DNA from: Flavobacteriaceae bacterium
GTDB lineage: Bacteria; Bacteroidota; Bacteroidia; Flavobacteriales; Flavobacteriaceae
DNA length: 64,000 nucleotides
Direction of reading: 5' to 3'
Assembly: GCA_029238515.1 (NCBI GenBank)
Contig: JAQWFW010000020.1
Location: 40,189 to 104,188 of the forward strand
In this document: positions 53,788 to 62,900 of the stretch, one piece after another
How positions within the stretch are numbered: position 1 is the first letter of the stretch
Layout of the letters: the number at the start of each line of letters is the position of its first letter
Made by a program: the position numbers and the translations under genes
The notes under the pieces: model-generated
What the model was told of the DNA's origin: nothing
The model's input: the letters and a program-made list of their open reading frames with translations, nothing else
Database searches by the model: none

Positions 53788-56067
53788 ATGAACAAGTATT
53801 TTTATCTACTAATTAGCAGTCTGCTGTTGTTGTCACCTTCAGTTGATGCACAAGAAGAACCTGCTTCTGTATACGACTACAATGCTGCTTTTGGGCATGG
53901 ATTCTATACCAAAAATGGAACTGCAACACGCTCTGCTAGCGGTAAACCAGGACATGCCTATTGGCAAAACAGTGCCGATTACAAAATCAACATTAGTCTT
54001 GACGAGGAAAACAAACATTTCACTGGATCTGAAGTCATTACCTACACCAATAATAGCCCTGATGAGTTGGATTTTTTGTGGGTTCAAGTCGATCAAAACT
54101 TATTTAAAAAAGACTCTAGAGGAAATGCCATAATTCCACTAAGTGGAAGTCGAAATGGTGCTAAAGGGCAAGATTTTGATGGCGGATATGACATTGGAAA
54201 AGTTACATTAGGATACGAAAACAAAAAACAAAAAGGATCATCAAAAAATAAACGGAAAAATTCTAAAAATAGAATTTCAGAAGTCAATGCCCAATTTGAT
54301 ATTTCTGATACAAGAATGAAAATATACTTACCAAAGCCCCTAGCAGCTAATGGTGGTAAAGTTCATATTAATATTGATTTTTCTTTTACCTCACCAGATT
54401 ATGGGTCCGATAGAATGGGTGTTTTGGAAACCAAAAATGGACGCATTTTCAATCTGGCACAATGGTACCCAAGAATGTGTGTTTATGATGACGTTTCGGG
54501 CTGGAATTCATTGCCTTACCTAGGCGCTGGAGAGTTTTATTTAGAATATGGAACATTTGATGTTCATATTAACTCACCAGCCGACCATCTTGTCGTTTGT
54601 TCAGGTGAGTTACTCAATCCAGAGGAGGTGTACACTGGTACTCAACTCGAACGTTTGGAACAAGCAGCATCGAGTGACGAAACTGTTATTATCCGCTCCG
54701 CTGAAGAAATCAATGATCCAAACTCTAGACCACAAGGTAAAGACCGATTGACATGGAAATTTAGAATTGAAAATTCAAGAGACGTCGCTTGGTCATCATC
54801 AAAAGCATTTATCATGGATGCGGCACGCATCAACTTGCCTAGTGGAAAAAAATCCATGGCCATGTCTGTCTACCCTGTAGAAAGTAATACTATGGATTCA
54901 TGGGCACGCTCAACAGAATACACAAAAGCATCTATAGAGCATTATTCCGAAAAATGGCTAGAGTACCCCTACCCAGTAGCTATAAATGTTGCTGGCAACC
55001 AAGGTGGTATGGAATATCCTGGAATTGTATTTTGTAGCTGGAAAAGTAAAAATGAGGCCTTGTGGGGTGTGACGGATCACGAATTTGGCCACATTTGGTT
55101 CCCTATGATTGTAGGATCAAATGAACGCCTACATGCGTGGATGGATGAAGGATTCAACACCTTTATAAATTCGCTTAGTACCGATGCATTTAATAATGGA
55201 GAGTACAAAGAAAGCAAACGAAATATGCACCGTTTTTCATCTGTATTGGTCAACGACAAAATGGAACCTATCTTTACAACCCCAGACAACATGAAAGAAC
55301 GAAATATTGGTCTTTTGGCTTACTACAAACCAAGTGCTGGGCTAGAAATGTTACGGGAGCATATACTTGGACAAGAGCGTTTTGATGAGGCCTTTACAGC
55401 ATACATCAAGCGGTGGGCCTACAAACATCCAACTCCAGATGATTTTTATAGAACCATAGAAAATGTAAGTGGTGAAGAACTCAGTTGGTTTTGGCGCGGA
55501 TGGTTTATTCATAATTGGAAACTCGATCAAGCCATAAAACGCATAAAATATGTAGATGGTGATCCAACAAAAGGTTCAATTGTAACCATCGAAAATTTAC
55601 AACAAATGCCGATGCCAGTTACCTTGGAATTTACCACCGAGAGCGGCACAAAAACAAGACATACATTACCAGTAGAAATTTGGAAACGCAATAAAAAATG
55701 GACCCTCAAATACGATTCGACAGAACCTCTAAAAAGTGTTGTAATTGATCCGGATTATGTATTACCAGATGTGAACTCTAGCAACAACCGATGGACTCCT
55801 GAAATTGCCGCTGAAAATGCAGAAGATTTATCGCCATATATTGGGGATTACAGCTCAGCCGCATTTCCAATGGTCATCAATATTTCTGAAAAAAATGGCG
55901 AATTGGTAGCTACCGCTGAGGGACAGCCCGCTTTACCTCTCACCAACGACGGTGGCGGTAAGTTTATCTCAGATGAAGCCGGTCTTGAAATGCAATTCAA
56001 CAGCGAAAAAACAAGTTTTGAATTGAATATTGGCGGACAAGTTTTTGAATTCTCTATACAAGAATAA
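53788..56067 (+). CDS. M1 family metallopeptidase
   Basis: Gluzincin aminopeptidase-like protein of 759 residues with a signal peptide (MNKYFYLLISSLLLLSPSVDAQ). The zinc site HEFGHIWFPMIVGSNERLHAWMDEGFN shows HExxH-x18-E (His about 431). The exopeptidase G-x-M-E-N motif appears as QGGMEYPGIVF (G-M-E-Y), the form seen in Bacteroidota M1-like proteins. A basic low-complexity loop KKQKGSSKNKRKNSKN (about 146-161) interrupts the N-terminal beta domain. The C-terminal domain ends IGGQVFEFSIQE. Followed by a terminator. Confidence 0.94.
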   Translation: MNKYFYLLISSLLLLSPSVDAQEEPASVYDYNAAFGHGFYTKNGTATRSASGKPGHAYWQNSADYKINISLDEENKHFTGSEVITYTNNSPDELDFLWVQVDQNLFKKDSRGNAIIPLSGSRNGAKGQDFDGGYDIGKVTLGYENKKQKGSSKNKRKNSKNRISEVNAQFDISDTRMKIYLPKPLAANGGKVHINIDFSFTSPDYGSDRMGVLETKNGRIFNLAQWYPRMCVYDDVSGWNSLPYLGAGEFYLEYGTFDVHINSPADHLVVCSGELLNPEEVYTGTQLERLEQAASSDETVIIRSAEEINDPNSRPQGKDRLTWKFRIENSRDVAWSSSKAFIMDAARINLPSGKKSMAMSVYPVESNTMDSWARSTEYTKASIEHYSEKWLEYPYPVAINVAGNQGGMEYPGIVFCSWKSKNEALWGVTDHEFGHIWFPMIVGSNERLHAWMDEGFNTFINSLSTDAFNNGEYKESKRNMHRFSSVLVNDKMEPIFTTPDNMKERNIGLLAYYKPSAGLEMLREHILGQERFDEAFTAYIKRWAYKHPTPDDFYRTIENVSGEELSWFWRGWFIHNWKLDQAIKRIKYVDGDPTKGSIVTIENLQQMPMPVTLEFTTESGTKTRHTLPVEIWKRNKKWTLKYDSTEPLKSVVIDPDYVLPDVNSSNNRWTPEIAAENAEDLSPYIGDYSSAAFPMVINISEKNGELVATAEGQPALPLTNDGGGKFISDEAGLEMQFNSEKTSFELNIGGQVFEFSIQE

Positions 56068-56085
56068 CAACAAAATAATTGCTTT

Positions 56086-56116
56086 AAAAAAACCCACTAA
56101 TCAGTGGTTTTTTTTT
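56086..56116. terminator. Terminator after the M1 peptidase gene
   Basis: A-tract, CCACT-AATC-AGTGG, then a run of nine or more T. Stem is short but the flanking tracts are strong. Confidence 0.75.
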
Positions 56117-56183
56117 GTTGTAAAACGAAATTAATGTGTGTTTTTCTTTATATTTATAACCTAATTATAAATTAACCAATACA

Positions 56184-56711
56184 ATGAAAAAACACATATT
56201 TCTAACTTTAGTAGCCGTATTTACACTTTCGTGTACAAACACTCAAAAGCAAGAACCTGTTCAAAGCCAAATAGGATTTGAAGTTGCTGAAGACGGTACC
56301 AAAATTCCTCTTTACGCAGGTGCATTATCAACCGTAGAGCTTTGGGAAAAATACATCAAAGCACACAATGATAGAGATTTAGACGCCATTCGTGAGATGA
56401 ATGCTGAAAATTTTAAAGCTTATGGTCCAAATGGAGAAATTATTGATGGCACAGATGCACATATTGAATTTTTGGCAACTTGGTTTGAAGCAGCGAATCC
56501 AGTATGGAAGTCCAATTATTTTATTGCAAATGAGTTTACAAACCAAAAAGATAAGCTTCGCAAATGGGTAACCTCTGGACATGATGTTAGCATGAGTGTT
56601 GAGGATGAAACAATCGAAGTCGGTCAAGTTCATGATGCACTTATCCTAGACGGCAAAATTCAAATGTTTTATGTTTATGAGATTGCCAAAGCATCAAGTG
56701 AAGAAGAATAA
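56184..56711 (+). CDS. NTF2/SnoaL-like lipoprotein
   Basis: 175 residues. Lipoprotein signal MKKHIFLTLVAVFTLSC (Cys about 17). The mature domain looks like the NTF2/SnoaL alpha-beta cone: LSTVELWEKYIKAHNDRDLDAIREMNAENFKAYGPNGEIIDG, then KLRKWVTSGHDVSMSVEDETIEVGQVHDALILDGKIQMFYVYE. The start of the helix (HNDRDLDAI) is typical. No catalytic site can be assigned; ligand unknown. Own terminator follows. Confidence 0.83.
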   Translation: MKKHIFLTLVAVFTLSCTNTQKQEPVQSQIGFEVAEDGTKIPLYAGALSTVELWEKYIKAHNDRDLDAIREMNAENFKAYGPNGEIIDGTDAHIEFLATWFEAANPVWKSNYFIANEFTNQKDKLRKWVTSGHDVSMSVEDETIEVGQVHDALILDGKIQMFYVYEIAKASSEEE

Positions 56712-56734
56712 AACGATCGTTGAGGTCCAACTAC

Positions 56735-56764
56735 AAAACGTCTCAGAAATGAGGCGTTTTTTTT
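56735..56764 (+). terminator. Terminator after the NTF2-like gene
   Basis: AAAACGTCTC-AGAAAT-GAGGCGTTTTTTTT hairpin (one T-G pair) with T-tract. Confidence 0.83.
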
Positions 56765-56836
56765 ATAAATCTATCTTAAAATTTAATCTAAAAACTACTG
56801 CTTTAGTTATTTTTACACGTCAAAAAAAATGGTGAG

Positions 56837-58294
56837 GTGAAAAATGCTAAAATTAATATCGTTTGGTTGAAACGTGATTTGCGCACACAAGATCACGAAC
56901 CGTTACATTTTGCCGAAAAAGCAAAGATACCTTATCTTATTATCTACATTTTCGATGCTGATTTAATCCATCATCCAGACACCAGCATACGGCACCTGCA
57001 ATTTGTTTATCACTCCATCAAAATCATCGATAAAAAGCTTGAGCCATTCAATAAATCTGTTTCTACATTTTATGGAAAGTCTCTAGATATTTTTGAATTT
57101 TTGCAAACACAATTTAATATTGAAACGCTTTTCAGTCATAACGAAAGTGGTATTGAAAAATCATGGATTCGAGACAAAAGCATTTCAAAATTCTGTAAAA
57201 AAAATAAAATTACATGGCACGAATCACAACAAAATGGTGTGGTTCGCGGGCTCAAAAACCGAGCAAATTGGGGGAAACTTTGGAACAGTTTTATGGCCAT
57301 GCCACTGATCCAAAATGAATATAGCCAAACGCCAAAAATTGATTTTTCTCATCCCTTTCAATTGTCCAAAAAACTTCAAAAAAAATTTGACCACTATCCT
57401 AAATTCTATCAACCTGCTGGAGAGCATATGGCATGGCGCTATTTGGATTCATTCCTAATGGAAAGGGGTTTTAATTACCAAAAACACATTTCTAAACCCA
57501 ACGAAAGTAGAGTCAGTTGTAGTCGTGTTTCACCTTTTTTGAGTTGGGGAAATTTGAGTGTACGGCAAGTGTTTCAATATGTTAATATGCATCCGAATGC
57601 TCAAAAAAGAAAGCGTGTATTCTCGGCTATGCTTACAAGATTGTACTGGCATTGCCATTTTAATCAAAAGTTTGAAATGGAATGTAGCTATGAAACACAA
57701 TGCATCAATGCTGGTTATGAATTATTGGAACGAAATTCTGATGCTGTACATTTAAAAGCATGGAAAATGGGTGCCACAGGTTTCCCATTAATTGATGCCT
57801 GTATGCGTGCATTGGAACAAACAGGATGGATCAATTTTCGAATGCGAGCACTTCTGGTTTCATTTTTAACGCTTAATTTGGATCAAGACTGGCGTGAAGG
57901 CGTATACCATTTGGCACGATTATTTTTGGATTACGACCCTGGTATTCATTATCCGCAATTTCAAATGCAAGCTGGAACAACAGGGATCAATACGATTCGA
58001 TTGTACAACCCCGTAAAAAACTCAATAGAACAAGACCCTCAGGGCATTTTTATAAAAAAATGGGTGCCAGAACTTAAACATATTCCCAAAGAATACATCC
58101 ATGAACCCTGGAAAATGAGCAATATGGAACAAGAGTTTTGTGGAGTTGTACTTGGGAAAAACTATCCTCTTCCAATTGTAAATCTTGAAGAAAGTGCACG
58201 TGCTGCACGCATAAAAGTATGGGGACACCGTAAACACCCACTAGTGCAAAAAGAAAATAAACGAATTTTAGAAAAACACGTCAAAAGACGTTAA
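56837..58294 (+). CDS. Cryptochrome/photolyase family protein
   Basis: 485-residue flavoprotein fold. Start is GTG 56837; the nearby ATG at 56829 runs into a stop after three codons. N-terminal photolyase domain [20 protein letters not shown] (about 6-25), then the FAD domain with [35 protein letters not shown] and the C-terminal [27 protein letters not shown]. The segment after DYDPG differs from canonical CPD photolyases: where E. coli PhrB has DGDLAANNGGWQW this protein has [13 protein letters not shown], so the FAD-proximal Trp and Asn are replaced. DNA repair or light signalling cannot be decided. Confidence 0.9.
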   Translation: MKNAKINIVWLKRDLRTQDHEPLHFAEKAKIPYLIIYIFDADLIHHPDTSIRHLQFVYHSIKIIDKKLEPFNKSVSTFYGKSLDIFEFLQTQFNIETLFSHNESGIEKSWIRDKSISKFCKKNKITWHESQQNGVVRGLKNRANWGKLWNSFMAMPLIQNEYSQTPKIDFSHPFQLSKKLQKKFDHYPKFYQPAGEHMAWRYLDSFLMERGFNYQKHISKPNESRVSCSRVSPFLSWGNLSVRQVFQYVNMHPNAQKRKRVFSAMLTRLYWHCHFNQKFEMECSYETQCINAGYELLERNSDAVHLKAWKMGATGFPLIDACMRALEQTGWINFRMRALLVSFLTLNLDQDWREGVYHLARLFLDYDPGIHYPQFQMQAGTTGINTIRLYNPVKNSIEQDPQGIFIKKWVPELKHIPKEYIHEPWKMSNMEQEFCGVVLGKNYPLPIVNLEESARAARIKVWGHRKHPLVQKENKRILEKHVKRR

Positions 58295-58427
58295 TTAGAA
58301 GATATAAAAAAAGCCCTCCGTTTTACAGGAAAGCTTCTCACTGGTTTTGTCACAAACCACGGGTAATCAAATGATTACCTCAACACAACGCGTTTAAATA
58401 CTTTTGTGTTCTGCTAAAAGTACTTTG
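58295..58427. other. Structured spacer between photolyase gene and tRNA-Asp
   Basis: Contains GGTAATCA-AA-TGATTACC (58362-58379, perfect), GGTTT-TGTCAC-AAACC (58342-58357) and TACTTTT-N10-AAAAGTA just after the tRNA end. No gene seen. One of these may end the photolyase or the tRNA transcript, although no strong T-tract is present. Confidence 0.4.
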
Positions 58428-58501
58428 CGGTCTGGACGGGACTCGAACCCGCGACCCCCTGCGTGACAGGCAGGTATTCTAACCAACTGAACTACCAAAC
58501 C
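58428..58501 (-). tRNA. tRNA-Asp (GTC)
   Basis: 74-nt cloverleaf on the minus strand: acceptor GGTTTGG with CCAGACC and discriminator G; D arm with AGTTCAGTTGGTTAGAAT; anticodon arm CCTGC-CTGTCAC-GCAGG, anticodon GTC; T arm CGGG-TTCGAGT-CCCG. CCA is not encoded. Confidence 0.96.
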
Positions 58502-58567
58502 GTTGCTTTATAGCGATTGCAAATATACATTGCATTTTTAATACGACAAATGTTTTTTATTTATTTT

Positions 58568-59497
58568 TTATAAAAATTTGTAGCGTTTTTCGAAGAATGT
58601 AATCATGATTTTTTCAAATCCTTGACGCACATCTACAGGGACATAATTTATTTTGTATTGATCACATTTTTGCTTCAATAGTCGAAAATAATTCGCCATT
58701 GCAGCAGTATAATTTTCTTGTATGGCTTCCGGAAAAAGATCGATAGAAGCTCCTGTTTCAACATCGACGAAATGTTTTGGTGTGTTGCTAAACGCAAAAT
58801 CAAACTCTGTTTTTTTGTCATAAACATGAAAAAGAATCAATTCGTGCTTGTTGTATTTCAAATGACGAAGGGCCTCAAACAGTTGTTGGGATGCTTTGTC
58901 CGACTGAAACATATCCGTAAACAAAATAATCATGGAACGACGGTGCATTTGTTCGGCAATTTGATGCAAGACCTCATAAGTTTTGGTTTTTGCTTTTTTG
59001 GGTGTCGATGATGTAAGGTCGTTCAATTTTGTAAATAACATCTGAAAATGACGTTCATTTCCTTTTCCAGGGGCATAAAAATCATATTCATCGTCGTATA
59101 AACTAAGACCAGCTGCGTCGCGTTGCTTTTTAAGAATTTGAAGCAATACTGCCGAAGCCAATGCCGAAAACTCAACTTTGTTGTAGTTCAGGGCAGAGTG
59201 TTCTTTTTTGTTAGGATAATACATTGAAGCGCTTTGATCGACAATAATATGACAACGCATATTGGTTTCTTCGTCAAAACGTTTGGTGTACAATTTATCT
59301 GTTTTGGCAAAGAGTTTCCAATCGATATGACGGGTGCTATCGCCATTGTTATAGATTTTATGTTCGGCAAATTCTGCCGAAAATCCATGAAATGGACTTT
59401 TATGCACACCAGAGATAAAGCCCTCAACAATAGATTGAGCCAATAGTTCAAACTCAGAAAATTGAGTACTACTTTGAAAATGATTTTGAAAACTCAT
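58568..59497 (-). CDS. DUF58 domain protein (vWA-like)
   Basis: 309 residues, cytoplasmic. N-terminal LLAQSIVEGFISGVHKSPFHGFSAEFAEHKIYNNGDSTRHIDWKLFAKTDKLYTKRF is the DUF58 core; the following von Willebrand A-like domain has a MIDAS-type DQSASMYYP (DxSxS) with further Thr/Asp at LFTDMFQSD. DUF58 proteins usually act next to MoxR ATPases, but none is adjacent here; the neighbour upstream is trxA, separated by a terminator. Complex assembly role is inferred from the family. Confidence 0.92.
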   Translation of the reverse strand: MSFQNHFQSSTQFSEFELLAQSIVEGFISGVHKSPFHGFSAEFAEHKIYNNGDSTRHIDWKLFAKTDKLYTKRFDEETNMRCHIIVDQSASMYYPNKKEHSALNYNKVEFSALASAVLLQILKKQRDAAGLSLYDDEYDFYAPGKGNERHFQMLFTKLNDLTSSTPKKAKTKTYEVLHQIAEQMHRRSMIILFTDMFQSDKASQQLFEALRHLKYNKHELILFHVYDKKTEFDFAFSNTPKHFVDVETGASIDLFPEAIQENYTAAMANYFRLLKQKCDQYKINYVPVDVRQGFEKIMITFFEKRYKFL

Positions 59498-59511
59498 TAT
59501 CCTCTAAACTA

Positions 59512-59542
59512 AAAAAGGTTCGCCACATGGACAAACCTTTTT
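59512..59542 (-). terminator. Terminator of trxA
   Basis: AAAAAGGTT-N12-AACCTTTTT hairpin 23 bp after the trxA stop, before the DUF58 gene on the minus strand. Confidence 0.7.
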
Positions 59543-59564
59543 ATATTAAATATTTATAAGCAGA

Positions 59565-59882
59565 TTACAGCAACGCATCAATCGCATCGGTGTAACTTGC
59601 TTTTGGTGCAACGCCAACTTGACGCCCAACAACTTCTCCATTTTGGAATACCAATACTGTAGGAATGTTTCGTACACCGTATTTTGCAGCAAATTCTTGA
59701 TTTGCATCAACATCGACTTTACCAACAACGGCTTTATCGGCATACTCAGTACTGATTTCATCGATGATAGGACCTACCATACGACAAGGACCGCACCACG
59801 CTGCCCAAAAATCAACCAAAACTGGTTTGCTGCTGTTCAATACTGTTTCTTCAAAATTTGAATCTGTTATTTCTAGTGCCAT
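59565..59882 (-). CDS. trxA: Thioredoxin
   Basis: Cytoplasmic disulfide reductase, 105 residues. ATG 59882 (MALEITDSNFEETVLNSSKPVLVDF) is chosen; an in-frame start at 59918 adds 12 residues not found in thioredoxins. The redox site is WAAWCGPCRMVGP (Cys about 31 and 34), the buried Asp is in VLVDFWA, and the cis-Pro is in VRNIPTVLVF. It lies between dnaE (103 bp upstream) and DUF58 and ends at its own terminator. Confidence 0.97.
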   Translation of the reverse strand: MALEITDSNFEETVLNSSKPVLVDFWAAWCGPCRMVGPIIDEISTEYADKAVVGKVDVDANQEFAAKYGVRNIPTVLVFQNGEVVGRQVGVAPKASYTDAIDALL

Positions 59883-59985
59883 AAGATTTAGTTTAATTAT
59901 TCCTACAAATTTAGTCAAAAAAATGAGTTATGAGGCGTAAGCACAATTTGTTTTTCTTATGCTTAAATTGACAAAGCTGATGTTT

Positions 59986-62900
59986 CTAATTTAGTTTATA
60001 AAAAATATCTTGATTTTGAAGTTCATTCAAAAGTTCTTGAGAGATTTGTACTTTTTGTTTTCTGCTCTTAAGTTCTACTTTCAATTCATCATCATCGTCG
60101 TAGACAACAAAATTTAGGTTATGTTTTCCCTTATGCATTTTTAATAGATCCTGAAGTTCTAAGATCTTTTGTTCTGTCAACCCCTTAATATTCAATTGAA
60201 TCGATAGTTTTTTAGCATAGGCATCCATCACATCATGCAACAATTGAAAATTGTTGAATTGCAAACGTGGCTCACCTTTTTTGCCCGTTTCTCTGTTGGT
60301 CCATCCTTCGCGTACAAATGCACGAACGTACACAAAGTTGCTGATCATCAAAAAATGTCTGAATTTGAGGTATTCTTCACCAAAAATTCGAAACTCATGG
60401 CTGTTGGTATAATCTTCAATGGTGAAACTCGCCCAACCTTTACCTTGTCTGCTTACGCGATGTTGGACATCGGTTACTACGCCACCAAATGTAATTTCTT
60501 TGTTGATGAGTGGGGTCATGTTCTGAAAATACGCAACAGTTCCATTACAGAAATTTTGCATTTCTATTCTGAAATCATCTAATGGATGACCTGAAATATA
60601 GATACCTACAACTTCTTTTTCGCGTGCCAATTTCTCCATCGTTCCCCATTGTTCACATGCTGGTAGTTCGGGTTCTGGAAATTGTACTTCGCTCGCTTCA
60701 CCAAATAAACTAACCTGAGCAGAATTTTTATTTTCTTGGTATTTGTTGGCAAATTTTATGGTTTTCTCTAAAAACGTTACCCCATCGCCTTCATCGTAAA
60801 AATACTGAGCACGGTGGGTATTTGAAAAACAATCGAAACTTCCAGCATTGGCCAAATTTTCAAATGCTTTTTTGTTGGCCGCACGCAAATCTATTCGTTT
60901 GGCCAAATCAAATATAGATCGGTATGGTCCTTCGCTTTTGCGTTCTTCTACAATGGTTTTGACTGCACCATGCCCTACCCCTTTGATGGCACCCATACCG
61001 AAGCGAATGGCGTTGTCTTTGTTGACCGAAAATTTGTAATAACTTTCGTTGACATCTGGCCCCAAAACCTTCAATTTCATACGTTTGGCTTCTTCCATAA
61101 AAAAGGTGACTTGCTTGATGTCGTTCATGTTGTTGGACAGTACAGCCGCCATATATTCTGCGGGATAATGCGCTTTGAGGTAGGCCGTTTGATAGGCAAT
61201 CCACGCATAACAAGTAGAATGCGATTTGTTGAAAGCATAACTAGCAAATTTCTCCCAATCGGTCCAAATTTTTTCTAATTTTTCTGTGGCCAAACCTTTG
61301 GCCGTTGCTTGAGCAATAAATCTTGGCTTCATTTTGTCCAAAACGGTCTTTTGCTTTTTCCCCATCGCTTTTCGCAGAACGTCGGCCTCACCTTTGGTGA
61401 AATCGGCCAATTTTTGCGACAGCAACATCACTTGCTCTTGATACACCGTAATCCCATATGTCTCATTTAGATATTCTTCCATTTCTGGAAGATCATAAGA
61501 GATCTCTTCATCGCCGTGTTTTCTCCGGATAAAACTAGGAATATATTCCAAAGGTCCAGGGCGGTACAGTGCATTCATGGCAATTAAATCGGCAAAAACT
61601 GTGGGTTTCAAATCCCGCATATGCTTTTGCATTCCGGGTGATTCATATTGAAAAATCCCTACCGTTTCACCTCTTTGAAAAAGTTCATAAGTCGCCACAT
61701 CATCCAAAGGAAAATTTTCAGGATCTAATTCAATGCCATGCTTTGCTTTAACAATTTTGACGGTATCTTTGATGAGCGTTAAGGTTTTTAAGCCCAAAAA
61801 ATCCATTTTCAATAGCCCTGCATCTTCTACCACCGAATTGTCAAACTGAGTGACATACAGTTCTGAATCTTTTGCCGTAGCAATGGGCACATAATTGGTG
61901 ATATCCCCAGGGGTGATGATGACCCCACAGGCATGAATCCCTGTATTTCTAAGCGATCCTTCCAATACTTTGGCTTGATTTACTGTTTCAGCTTCCAAAT
62001 CATCGCCCTCAGAAATGTTCAAGAGTTGATTGATGAGTTCCATATCTTCGGCACGAAACTTTTGTTTCAAAACTTTTTCGTCTTCACCAAAAATTTTATT
62101 GAGTTTAGACATGTTGGGAACGAGCTTCGCTATGCGGTCGGCATCCCCAAGCGGCAAATCCAACACACGAGCGGTATCTCTAATCGAGGATTTGGCCGCC
62201 ATCGTACCATAGGTTACAATTTGTGCCACTTGGCTTGATCCGTATTTTTTGATGACATAATCCATCACACGACCACGGCCTTCGTCATCAAAATCAATAT
62301 CAATATCGGGCATACTCACACGATCTGGATTCAAAAAACGCTCAAAAAGTAAATCGTACTTTATGGGGTCTATATTGGTAATCCAAAGGCAATAGGCCAC
62401 CACAGATCCTGCGGCAGATCCACGGCCTGGCCCTACAGAAACATCCATATTTCGCGCTTCGCGAATAAAATCTTCAACAATTAGGAAATACCCTGGATAA
62501 CCCGTCTTTTCGATGGTTTGAAGTTCGAAATCTAAGCGTTCTTTGATGTCCTCAGTAAGAGTTCCATAACGCTTTTTGGCACCTTCGTAAGACAAATGAC
62601 GGAGGTACGCATTTTCACCATGATTTGTGCCCTCAGTAGCATCGGAAGGGTGTTCAAATTCTTTAGGAATTTCAAATTTTGGAAGTAATACTTCCCTAGC
62701 CAATTCAAAAGGTTCTATTTTCTCGACAACACTTTGAATGTTTAATATGGCCTGAGGCACATCAGCAAAGAGTTGTTTCATCTCATCTGCCGACTTGAAA
62801 TAGTACTCTTGGTTGGGTAAACCATAGCGATAGCCCCGACCACGACCAATGGGTGTCGCTTGTTTTTCGCCGTCTTTGACGCACAACAAAATATCGTGGG

